From assembly GCA_937943665.1 (NCBI GenBank), contig CALEAR010000139.1, forward strand, positions 1-5,544: a stretch of DNA of 5,544 bases, given 5' to 3'. The DNA is from an uncultured Alcanivoracaceae bacterium (GTDB taxonomy: Bacteria; Pseudomonadota; Gammaproteobacteria; Pseudomonadales; Alcanivoracaceae). Positions 1 through 5,412 of this stretch are shown here, piece by piece; within the stretch, counting starts at the first letter, position 1; each line of letters starts with the position of its first letter. Below the pieces are notes generated by a model. That model was not told where the DNA came from and made no database searches. It saw nothing but the letters and a program-made list of their open reading frames with translations. A program made the translations under genes and the position numbers.

Positions 1-611
1 GCAGCGGGTAAATCCACACCACTGGAGGAATCCGTGATTTGTTTTTCCATGTACTCCACGGTGCAAACATCTTCACCCATGTAGCCATCGTAGGGCATTA
101 CGGTGGCACCAGGTAAATCAATACCTGCGGCATCACGGTGGTGGCTATTACCGGTTACTGCCAAGGCACCTAGGGTTACCCCGTGGAAACCGTTGGTAAA
201 GGAAATAATGTTAGTGCGGCCTGTGTAGTTACGGGCAATTTTTAGCGCCGCTTCCACAGCGTTGGTGCCAGTGGGGCCGGTGAACTGCATCACATATTTC
301 ATGTTGCGGGGCTTAAAGATCACCTCCTCAAACATGTTAAGGAAGTTTCGCTTTGCCACTGTGTGCATATCTAAGCCATGCACGATGTAATCTTCGGTGA
401 GATACGCTAAGAGCTTTTCCTTAAGCACGGGGTTGTTGTGGCCGTAGTTTAGGGTGCCCGCACCGGCTAAGAAATCCAGGTAGGCATTGCCGTCTTCATC
501 ATAGAGGTAGCTGCCTTTGGCTTTATTAAATAACACAGGGAAGTTGCGCGCATAGCTTTGCACTTCCGACTCAATACGATCAAATACTTGTTCTTCCATT
601 GGGGTAGTCAT
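1..611 (-). CDS. ectB: Diaminobutyrate-2-oxoglutarate aminotransferase EctB, partial (N-terminal 203 residues)
   Basis: EctB is the PLP-dependent class III aminotransferase that opens ectoine synthesis in the cytoplasm: it moves an amino group from glutamate to L-aspartate-4-semialdehyde, giving L-2,4-diaminobutyrate. The minus-strand reading from ATG at 611 gives MTTPMEEQVFDRIESEVQSY and stays open to the window edge. Visible family marks are the N-terminal YDEDGNAYLDFLAGAG stretch (about residues 37-52), FTGPTGTNAVEAALK (110-124, cofactor phosphate-binding region) and FTNGFHGVTLGALAVTGN (138-155). The catalytic lysine lies in the missing C-terminal half; the family is usually about 420 residues. 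An AGGAAG ribosome-binding site (621-616) sits 4 bases before the start, and the stop codon of ectA is 27 bases upstream, so the two genes are clearly in one operon. No defect is visible in the part present. Confidence 0.96.
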   Translation of the reverse strand, partial: MTTPMEEQVFDRIESEVQSYARNFPVLFNKAKGSYLYDEDGNAYLDFLAGAGTLNYGHNNPVLKEKLLAYLTEDYIVHGLDMHTVAKRNFLNMFEEVIFKPRNMKYVMQFTGPTGTNAVEAALKIARNYTGRTNIISFTNGFHGVTLGALAVTGNSHHRDAAGIDLPGATVMPYDGYMGEDVCTVEYMEKQITDSSSGVDLPA

Positions 612-638
612 GTTTCTTCCTTCGCAATCAATTGTGGG

Positions 639-1193
639 TTAAGCGTCGTTACGGTTAAAAGGGCCAATTCTTAAGAGGTGTTCATCATCATGCTCACCTG
701 CAAAGTGGATTTGGCTATCAAAGAGAATAAATTGCTCTGTGGGCATGCAGCGGCTGTAAGCAAAGCTGCGGAACATGCCCCACGAAGCGGCGTTATCCTC
801 TGTGATGGTGGTTTCAATAAACTGCACGTCCTCGCATTCTTCGCGTTCTAAAATATGAGCGAGCATGCGTTTGGCTAGCCCCTGGCCACGAGCAGATTCG
901 TGCACTGCCACTTGCCAGATAAAAAGTACATTGGGCTGCTTAGGGGGAATGTAACCGGATATGAAACCCACCAGGTTGCCGTCTTCGTCTTCGGCGGCCA
1001 CGCATGTATCTGCGAAGTGGGTGCACTGTAACAAGTTACAGTAAGTGGAGTTTTCATCGAGGGGTTTGCATTCGCTAATAAGCTTGTGAACGCGTGAGCC
1101 ATCGCTGCTTTCGGGTTTGCGCAGGGTAACCTGAGGGCCCTGCGCTTTAATATGTGGTTCTGTGTTGCCTTCTGTTGTTGCTTCGGCAGACAT
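639..1193 (-). CDS. ectA: L-2,4-diaminobutyric acid acetyltransferase EctA
   Basis: EctA is the second enzyme of ectoine synthesis. It transfers acetyl from acetyl-CoA to L-2,4-diaminobutyrate, giving N-gamma-acetyl-diaminobutyrate, the substrate of EctC. The 184-residue product is a GNAT-fold protein of normal length for EctA. The core begins near residue 22 (VTLRKPESSDGSRVHKLI). The EctA-typical GFISGYIPPKQPNVLFIWQV (77-96) leads into the acetyl-CoA pyrophosphate-binding motif ARGQGLAKRML (101-111), and TTITEDNAASWGMF (128-141) is the conserved C-terminal GNAT segment. The first 20 residues (MSAEATTEGNTEPH...) are polar and probably disordered. The start at 1193 is supported by an AAGGAAA ribosome-binding site (1205-1199) lying directly against the ectR stop codon, so translation is probably coupled to ectR. 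ectB follows 27 bases downstream. Confidence 0.97.
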   Translation of the reverse strand: MSAEATTEGNTEPHIKAQGPQVTLRKPESSDGSRVHKLISECKPLDENSTYCNLLQCTHFADTCVAAEDEDGNLVGFISGYIPPKQPNVLFIWQVAVHESARGQGLAKRMLAHILEREECEDVQFIETTITEDNAASWGMFRSFAYSRCMPTEQFILFDSQIHFAGEHDDEHLLRIGPFNRNDA

Positions 1194-1205
1194 GGATGTT
1201 TCCTT

Positions 1206-1748
1206 TTATTTAGGTTGTCGTTGAGTGAGTGAAGGTACGCTTGCATCGCTACCTGTGTTTAAGGCTTCCACGGGTTGGGATCTGTCCATGGCGCCTAAAT
1301 CAAGAACTGGGGAAGCATCAATTTCTTCGGCCTTCATCATTTTGGCCACACGTTGCAAGCTGCTAAGAATTTGCAACTGCTCCCAGTTTTCTAATTGGTT
1401 AAAGCGTTCCACAAACTCCACCTGCAGTGGGGTGGGGGCCTTAAGTAATAATTCCTTGCCAGCCTTGGTGAGATACGCATAAACCCGGCGCTTATCTTGT
1501 TCACCACGTTTGCGCATAACTAAACCGCGTTTTTCTAAACGATCCAAAATGGTGGTGACGGTGGCTTGGCTTAAGGAAACCGTTTCTGCCACTTGGCCCA
1601 TGGTGAGTTCTTCATGGTTGGCAATGGCTTGCATTACCAAGAGTTGAGGGGCAGTGAGGCCGGCTTCTTTGCTTAATCGGCGTGAGTATCTGTCCGTGGC
1701 ACGCACAATACGACGTAGTGCAATCAATACATCTTCATGTGTTGCCAT
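1206..1748 (-). CDS. ectR: MarR-family transcriptional regulator EctR of the ectoine operon
   Basis: This 180-residue protein is a MarR-family winged helix-turn-helix regulator. The N-terminal dimerisation helix is about residues 5-28. The DNA-binding part covers roughly 34-95: the helix-turn-helix LTMGQVAETVSLSQATVTTI (48-67), then LDRLEKRGLVMRK and the wing with the family's D-x-R signature in DKRRVYAYLT (85-94). A C-terminal helical region (105-140) completes the dimer interface, followed by a polar tail to residue 180. Its place at the head of ectA-ectB, with a 12-base gap, identifies it as an EctR-type regulator. EctR1 of halotolerant methylotrophs is an established repressor of ect genes; that this one represses is inference. 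Upstream there is GAGG at 1763-1760, an unusually long 11 bases from the ATG at 1748, but no better in-frame start is visible. The operator-like repeats in its own promoter suggest autoregulation. Confidence 0.9.
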   Translation of the reverse strand: MATHEDVLIALRRIVRATDRYSRRLSKEAGLTAPQLLVMQAIANHEELTMGQVAETVSLSQATVTTILDRLEKRGLVMRKRGEQDKRRVYAYLTKAGKELLLKAPTPLQVEFVERFNQLENWEQLQILSSLQRVAKMMKAEEIDASPVLDLGAMDRSQPVEALNTGSDASVPSLTQRQPK

Positions 1749-1813
1749 TGTGATAAGTGCCTCTTGAGCTATGAAAGTTACCTTGTTGCTTTGGTGCGCA
1801 ACGGAAATTGCTT

Positions 1814-1839
1814 TAAAGTTTAGAGGACTAAAGTTTAGA
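1814..1839. promoter_or_regulatory. Predicted EctR operator: direct repeats and 8-2-8 pseudopalindrome
   Basis: The 11-mer TAAAGTTTAGA occurs perfectly twice, at 1814-1824 and 1829-1839, with a 15-bp period. Across the junction the bases also form AGTTTAGA-GG-ACTAAAGT (1817-1834), two 8-bp near-complementary half-sites with a 2-bp spacer. From memory, the published EctR1 site of Methylomicrobium alcaliphilum is TATTTAGT-GT-ACTATATA, with the same 8-2-8 layout and the shared core TTTAG...ACTA. The site lies within the spacer and -10 of the ectR promoter, where a repressor would act. Identification as an EctR site is inference from position and similarity. Confidence 0.65.
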
Positions 1840-1845
1840 AGTCAA
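1817..1845 (-). promoter_or_regulatory. Predicted sigma70 promoter of the ectR-ectA-ectB operon
   Basis: On the minus strand, TTGACT (1845-1840, five of six consensus bases) is followed after exactly 17 bases by TAAACT (1822-1817, four of six). Transcription would start near 1810, giving a leader of about 60 nt before the ectR ATG at 1748. This is the best -35/-10 pair seen in the divergent region for the leftward operon. The -10 falls inside one copy of an 11-bp repeat and the -35 abuts the other, so a bound regulator would block RNA polymerase. Confidence 0.7.
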
Positions 1846-2008
1846 AATAATAGGACGGCAAGGTAGCCAAAGGGAAGGCCTTGTTATGGGCTGTTGCGCT
1901 CATAGATGAATTTAATTGGCTAATTCTTGAGTGAATTACTAGGGTATTAATCATTCAAATATTGCATGATACCCATACAAATTGTAGGTCTATTTGTGCA
2001 AGCAGTTC

Positions 2009-2017
2009 TGGTAGAAT
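2009..2017 (+). promoter_or_regulatory. Predicted extended -10 promoter of folE2
   Basis: TGG-TAGAAT (2009-2017) matches the extended -10 pattern TGn followed by a hexamer that fits TATAAT at five of six positions. No good -35 lies at the usual 16-18 base spacing, as expected for an extended -10 promoter. Start of transcription would be near 2024, giving a folE2 leader of about 65 nt that contains the hairpin at 2039-2072. Confidence 0.5.
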
Positions 2018-2038
2018 CGCCCCCTATTATGTTAAGAC

Positions 2039-2072
2039 ATGATGCCCTCAGTGCATGCGTGGGGCGCATCAT
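2039..2072 (+). promoter_or_regulatory. Strong stem-loop in the folE2 5' leader
   Basis: The left arm ATGATGCCCTCA (2039-2050) pairs with the right arm TGGGGCGCATCAT (2060-2072): seven pairs, one bulged C at 2065, then five more pairs including one G-T (G-U) wobble, closing a 9-base loop (GTGCATGCG). It ends 6 bases before the GGAGAG ribosome-binding site (2079-2084) and is not followed by a T-tract, so it is not an intrinsic terminator. It could protect the transcript, modulate ribosome access or be a binding site; no riboswitch class known to me was recognised. Confidence 0.55.
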
Positions 2073-2088
2073 TTAAACGGAGAGTTTA

Positions 2089-3048
2089 ATGCCACTCACA
2101 GAAAACACGTTATCTAAGGACATGCCAGATGTGGCTGTTACCACCAAAGCGAGCAATGCGGTGGAGTTAGATTGGGTTGGTATGAGCGAAATTCACTTGC
2201 CGGTGCAGGTGCAAGATAGCTTAACCAAAGAAACACAAACCGTAGATGCGGCAGTACAGGCCTATGTGAACCTGTTGAATGCGGCATCTCGCGGTATTCA
2301 TATGTCGCGCTTGTATTTATTGCTGGGTGAGGTGTTCTCTCAGCAGGCGCTGAATGTGGCCAGTGTGACTAAATTATTAGATGAGTTTTTAGCCACCCAT
2401 GAGGGCTTAAGCTCACAGGCGTTTGTGGAGTTTTCCTTCAACTATTTAGTGGAACGCAAGGCCCTGAAAAGCGAATACTCAGGTTGGAAAAGCTACCCTG
2501 TTACCTTGCGCGCCACCAAAGGGGAGCAAGGCTTAAAAGTGGAACTCTTTGTGGATGTGTTTTACTCCTCCACTTGCCCTTGCTCCGCAGCGTTGGCGAG
2601 ACAATTGATCAGTGAAACCTTTAAAGAGCGCTTTGCTGGCCAAACCTCCGTTAGCCTTGAGGAAGCTGTAACCTGGTTATCCCAAGAGCAAGGTATTTCG
2701 GCCACACCTCACAGTCAACGCTCCATTGCGGAAGTGCGCGTGGTGCTTGATACCGAGCAGGTGGAAGCCTTACCCATTGTGGCCTTGATCAACACAGTGG
2801 AAGAAGCCTTGCAAACCCCTGTGCAAACCGCTGTGAAGCGAGTGGATGAGCAAGAGTTTGCGCGCTTAAACGCAGAAAACCTTATGTTCTGTGAAGATGC
2901 CGCTCGTAAGGTGCAAAAGGTTTTAGATGCGGAAGCCACCTTTAAGGATTTTTGGCTGCGAGTAAACCATTTAGAAAGCTTGCACGCCCATAATGCGGTG
3001 GCAGTGGTTACAAAGAATGTGCCTGGGGGGTATTTGCCCATTCCCTAA
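2089..3048 (+). CDS. folE2: GTP cyclohydrolase FolE2 (COG1469, type IB)
   Basis: FolE2 converts GTP to 7,8-dihydroneopterin triphosphate and formate, the first step of tetrahydrofolate and queuosine synthesis. It replaces the zinc-dependent FolE and can use other metals. The 319-residue protein shows the family marks in order: [11 protein letters not shown] (31-41), RGIHMSRLY (68-76), [14 protein letters not shown] (159-172, containing the conserved metal/catalytic cysteine, C163 or C165), ATPHSQRS (205-212), [13 protein letters not shown] (263-275) with the conserved Glu263, and [14 protein letters not shown] (294-307) with the active-site histidines. The start is set by GGAGAG (2079-2084) four to six bases before ATG. 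The product is somewhat longer at the N terminus than some family members but intact. The gene is a single transcription unit, bounded by its own promoter and a strong terminator, and it is not close to other folate genes. In several bacteria folE2 is induced by zinc shortage through Zur; no clear Zur box was found here. Confidence 0.96.
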   Translation: MPLTENTLSKDMPDVAVTTKASNAVELDWVGMSEIHLPVQVQDSLTKETQTVDAAVQAYVNLLNAASRGIHMSRLYLLLGEVFSQQALNVASVTKLLDEFLATHEGLSSQAFVEFSFNYLVERKALKSEYSGWKSYPVTLRATKGEQGLKVELFVDVFYSSTCPCSAALARQLISETFKERFAGQTSVSLEEAVTWLSQEQGISATPHSQRSIAEVRVVLDTEQVEALPIVALINTVEEALQTPVQTAVKRVDEQEFARLNAENLMFCEDAARKVQKVLDAEATFKDFWLRVNHLESLHAHNAVAVVTKNVPGGYLPIP

Positions 3049-3066
3049 GGGCAAACCAAAGGCAAG

Positions 3067-3103
3067 AAAAAAGCTCTTTAGTTTAGGCTAAAGAGCTTTT
3101 TTT
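3067..3103. terminator. Bidirectional intrinsic terminator between folE2 and the outer-membrane protein gene
   Basis: A perfect 10-bp stem, AGCTCTTTAG (3072-3081) with CTAAAGAGCT (3088-3097), closes a 6-base loop. It is extended by A-T pairs between the A run 3067-3071 and the T run 3098-3103. The T run ends folE2 transcripts on the plus strand, and the A run serves as the U-tract for the convergent minus-strand gene that stops at 3122. Confidence 0.95.
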
Positions 3104-3121
3104 ATGGGGGCGATCTGAGGG

Positions 3122-3673
3122 TTAGAAGCGCCCACCCACCCCTAGGGTAACGTTAGTTATTTGTTTGCTGCTGCGATCCGCCACGCGGAGGTATTCCGCA
3201 TAAACAAACATGTTAGGGGCCAGATCCACATCCACACCAAAGCCAAGGGACACATCGTTGTAATCTTGGCTGCGGTTGCCTGTGCTGTATTTTTCTTTAG
3301 TTTCCACACGGGTTACCCCTAAGAGGCCATAGGGGCGCACTGGCAAGGTGTTAGGAAATTGGGCGCGTAGGTAGCCACCGTAGTGGCGTCTGATCTCGGC
3401 CTTGGGGCGGGAGCCTGTGTGATTGCGTGGTGTGAACTTGCCATCACTTAAGCCAAGGGCAATTCGGCCCTCTGCGCCAAAGGTTTGTTGATGGTTAAAC
3501 CAACCACCAAAATTAAATTGCAAGGCATCCACATTAGCGGATTTGCTGCTGTTTTTAGGCTCTAGCTTGCTAAATACATAGCCAAGGGAGGCGTAGCCAT
3601 TGTTGTTGGCTAATGCCGCTGTGGGAAAGGAAGCGGCAAGAGTAAGAATAAGTAAAGAGGTTAAACGACGCAT
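3122..3673 (-). CDS. Small outer-membrane beta-barrel protein with signal peptide
   Basis: The 183-residue product begins with a signal peptide (MRRLTSLLILTLAASFPTAALA, about residues 1-22, cleavage after ALA). The mature part has alternating, aromatic-rich strands typical of an 8-stranded barrel: YASLGYVFS, LQFNFGGWFN, FGAEGRIALGL, HYGGYLRAQF, RPYGLLGVTRV, VSLGFGVDVDL, MFVYAEYLRV and VTLGVGGRF. The final residue is phenylalanine, the usual insertion signal for the BAM complex. It resembles the OmpA/OmpW-like 'outer membrane beta-barrel' domain, but the exact family and function are not recognised. The start at 3673 is chosen because GGAG (3682-3679) lies five bases upstream and the signal peptide begins there; the frame stays open upstream to 3820, but that extension would bury the signal peptide and overlap yidD. 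It follows yidD by 64 bases and ends against the shared terminator. Confidence 0.82.
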   Translation of the reverse strand: MRRLTSLLILTLAASFPTAALANNNGYASLGYVFSKLEPKNSSKSANVDALQFNFGGWFNHQQTFGAEGRIALGLSDGKFTPRNHTGSRPKAEIRRHYGGYLRAQFPNTLPVRPYGLLGVTRVETKEKYSTGNRSQDYNDVSLGFGVDVDLAPNMFVYAEYLRVADRSSKQITNVTLGVGGRF

Positions 3674-3707
3674 GTTAACTCCATGTGTGGGTCTTAAAAA
3701 CTTCATC

Positions 3708-3713
3708 ATTGTA
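3708..3713 (-). promoter_or_regulatory. Possible -10 element for the outer-membrane protein gene
   Basis: TACAAT on the minus strand (3713-3708, five of six consensus) lies about 35 bases before the ATG at 3673. No good -35 is seen at the normal distance. It may give the gene a promoter of its own in the 64-base gap after yidD, since no terminator separates the two; read-through from yidD is equally possible. Confidence 0.3.
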
Positions 3714-3737
3714 ACGGATACCTCGAAGAAGGGCGAT

Positions 3738-4004
3738 TTATTCTGCCGTATCCTTATTTTTTTCATGATCCTCATCAAGGGATAAAGGCACACCTGGTAC
3801 AGCATCAAAGCCGCCCTCATGCCAAGGGTGGCATTTGCTTAAACGTTTAATGGTAAGCCAGGTGCCCTTCAAGCTGCCATGGTGAGTAATGGCGATTTTG
3901 GCATATTCGGAGCAGGTGGGGTAAAAGCGGCACTGATTGCCCAGCCAAGGGCTAAGGGCAAATTGATAAAAGCGAATTAATTGGAGCAAGAAGGCTTTTA
4001 TCAT
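3738..4004 (-). CDS. yidD: Membrane protein insertion efficiency factor YidD
   Basis: YidD is a small protein on the inner face of the cytoplasmic membrane that assists YidC-dependent insertion of membrane proteins. The 88-residue product carries the family core: an N-terminal amphipathic segment, [27 protein letters not shown] (positions 9-35, with C25 and C31), [25 protein letters not shown] (41-65, with C58) and FDAVPGVP, then a charged tail [11 protein letters not shown]. In most proteobacteria yidD sits between rnpA and yidC; here it follows cysS by 22 bases instead, so this is either a relocated gene or a second copy. AAGG (4017-4014) lies 9 bases before the ATG, and the start also overlaps the stop of a tiny ORF that links it to cysS. 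Confidence 0.95.
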   Translation of the reverse strand: MIKAFLLQLIRFYQFALSPWLGNQCRFYPTCSEYAKIAITHHGSLKGTWLTIKRLSKCHPWHEGGFDAVPGVPLSLDEDHEKNKDTAE

Positions 4005-4027
4005 AGGGTGCCGCCTTGGTTACGCAT
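4001..4027 (-). other. Eight-codon mini-ORF bridging cysS and yidD
   Basis: On the minus strand the cysS stop forms TAATG (4029-4025). That ATG opens ATG CGT AAC CAA GGC GGC ACC CTA TGA, whose stop overlaps the yidD start as ATGA (4004-4001). It would encode MRNQGGTL. The most economical role is to hand terminating ribosomes from cysS to yidD; a functional peptide is unlikely. It may also be chance. Confidence 0.3.
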
Positions 4028-5412
4028 TAGCTGCGGCTGCATCGGGTGCCTTCGCGAGTGTCTTCTAACACAATACCTTGCCCTTGCAGCTCATCACGAA
4101 TGCGATCTGCGGTGGCAAAATCACGGCTTTTCTTCGCCGCATCGCGCTCAGCAATTAGGGCTTCAATGGCTTCTGCGCTCAGGCTATCCTCCGTGGAGTC
4201 TCCTTGGAACCAGTGGTTAGGGTCTTGTTGCAATAAGCCTAAGAGGTCGCCAGCCGCGAAGAGTTCAGCTTTTAACGCTGGCTTTTCTGCCGGTTCGGCG
4301 CGGTTTAAGGCGGTGGCAATATGGTGCAGCTCACGAATGGCCACAGGGGTATTGAGATCATCGCACAGGGCGCTGATCACGGGGTGATCCTCGGGTAAAT
4401 GGTAATTCTCGGCAGCTTCAATGGCTCCCTCGCGCCCCTGCAGTGCATGGTACAGGCTATTAAGGCTAGCTTGTGCCTGTTCTAGCAGTGCTTCGCTGAA
4501 GTTAAGTTGGGAACGATAATGGGCAGAAAGCAGGGCGAAACGTAATACCTCACCACGGTAATGCTTTAATAACTCGCGCACTAAGCGGAAGTTGCCCAAG
4601 GATTTAGACATTTTTTCGCCATCAATATTGATGTAGCCGTTATGCATCCAGTAGCGCACATAATCAGTGCCATGGGCGCAGCTACCTTGGGCGATTTCGT
4701 TTTCATGGTGGGGGAAAATAAGATCTTGGCCACCGCCGTGAATATCAATTTCAGGGCCAAGGTGGTGGGCGATCATGGCGGTGCACTCAATGTGCCAGCC
4801 TGGGCGACCCATTCCCCAAGGGGATTCCCAACCGGGTTGATCCTCGGTGCTGGGTTTCCAAAGCACAAAATCTCCAGCGTATTTTTTATAGGGCGCCACT
4901 TCCACACGAGCACCGGCAAGCATATCTTCTAAGGAGCGCTTAGAAAGTTTGCCGTAATCCGCCATGCTTTCCACAGCAAAGAGCACATGCCCTTCCGCTT
5001 CGTAGGCGTGTCCTTTTTCTATCAAGGTGGAAATAATGGCAATCATATCCTCCACATGCTCGGTGGCATGGGGAGTGACTGTGGGCTCAAGGGCATGTAA
5101 GGCGGCCATATCTTCGGCAAAGGCGGCGCTAAAGTAAGTGGTAATGGCCTCTATGCTTTTACCTTCCTCTTGGGCCGCGGTGATGATTTTATCATCAATG
5201 TCCGTGATGTTGCGGGCGTATACCACATGAGGGTAAAGGATTTTCAGCAAGCGAAATAGCACATCAAAGGCCACCACTGGGCGGGCATTACCAATGTGTA
5301 CATAGTTGTAAACCGTGGGGCCACAAACGTACATGGTAACGCGCTCTGGGTTAATGGGAGTAAAGGTTTCTTTTTTCCCACTAAGGGTGTTGTATACCTG
5401 TAATGTGCTCAT
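4027..5412 (-). CDS. cysS: Cysteinyl-tRNA synthetase (CysRS)
   Basis: This class Ia synthetase charges tRNA-Cys with cysteine using ATP. The 461-residue protein has the normal length and domain order. The Rossmann-fold catalytic part has [19 protein letters not shown] (27-45, HIGH-type motif HIGN at 39-42), [10 protein letters not shown] (67-76), [16 protein letters not shown] (203-217), [20 protein letters not shown] (223-242) and the KMSKS loop (268-272). The usual zinc ligands are all present as C30, C210, H235 and E239. A helical anticodon-binding domain occupies about 300-461. The N-terminal motif reads [13 protein letters not shown] rather than the CGITVYDLCHIGH form of Escherichia coli, which suggests a different CysRS lineage. 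The tail, [13 protein letters not shown], lacks the common WRR ending. The start at 5412 overlaps the hisI stop by ATGA, so translation is probably coupled; no strong ribosome-binding site precedes it. yidD follows after 22 bases. Confidence 0.97.
   Translation of the reverse strand: MSTLQVYNTLSGKKETFTPINPERVTMYVCGPTVYNYVHIGNARPVVAFDVLFRLLKILYPHVVYARNITDIDDKIITAAQEEGKSIEAITTYFSAAFAEDMAALHALEPTVTPHATEHVEDMIAIISTLIEKGHAYEAEGHVLFAVESMADYGKLSKRSLEDMLAGARVEVAPYKKYAGDFVLWKPSTEDQPGWESPWGMGRPGWHIECTAMIAHHLGPEIDIHGGGQDLIFPHHENEIAQGSCAHGTDYVRYWMHNGYINIDGEKMSKSLGNFRLVRELLKHYRGEVLRFALLSAHYRSQLNFSEALLEQAQASLNSLYHALQGREGAIEAAENYHLPEDHPVISALCDDLNTPVAIRELHHIATALNRAEPAEKPALKAELFAAGDLLGLLQQDPNHWFQGDSTEDSLSAEAIEALIAERDAAKKSRDFATADRIRDELQGQGIVLEDTREGTRCSRS

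Larger units (their letters stand above)
1749..2088. other. Divergent intergenic region between ectR and folE2
   Basis: This 340-base region has no convincing coding sequence. Its left end holds the ectR ribosome-binding site, leader, operator and promoter (to 1845). Its right end (about 2009-2088) holds the folE2 promoter, a leader hairpin and the ribosome-binding site. The middle (about 1850-2000) is AT-rich around 1910-1995 and shows only a 6-bp inverted repeat, GGGTAT at 1942-1947 and ATACCC at 1969-1974, of uncertain meaning. Confidence 0.75.

Noticed and set aside
875..1246. 123-codon minus-strand frame overlapping ectA
   Set aside because: It lies inside ectA and the ectR end in another frame, has no recognisable domain and low-complexity K/P/T-rich content; it is a shadow of ectA.
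1861..1900. CAAGG...CCTTG repeat and AAGGCCTT palindrome in the intergenic region as a terminator or small RNA
   Set aside because: The stem is only five pairs with a long loop and no T-tract, and there is no promoter-terminator pair that would define a small RNA.
2026..2043. ATGT-TAAG-ACAT inverted repeat upstream of folE2 as a Zur box
   Set aside because: The half-sites are only 4 bases apart, whereas gammaproteobacterial Zur boxes have a longer AT-rich palindromic core (TGTTATA...TATAACA type). It also overlaps the leader hairpin, and the flanks match poorly.
3674..3820. N-terminal extension of the outer-membrane protein frame up to 3820
   Set aside because: It would overlap the yidD C-terminus, place 49 residues before an otherwise ideal signal peptide, and ignore the GGAG five bases before the ATG at 3673.
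4046..4387. Plus-strand open frame inside cysS
   Set aside because: It is antisense to a well-supported conserved gene, serine/arginine-rich as antisense frames often are, and has no domain or ribosome-binding site. The other plus-strand frames in cysS, folE2 and ectR were dismissed for the same reason.
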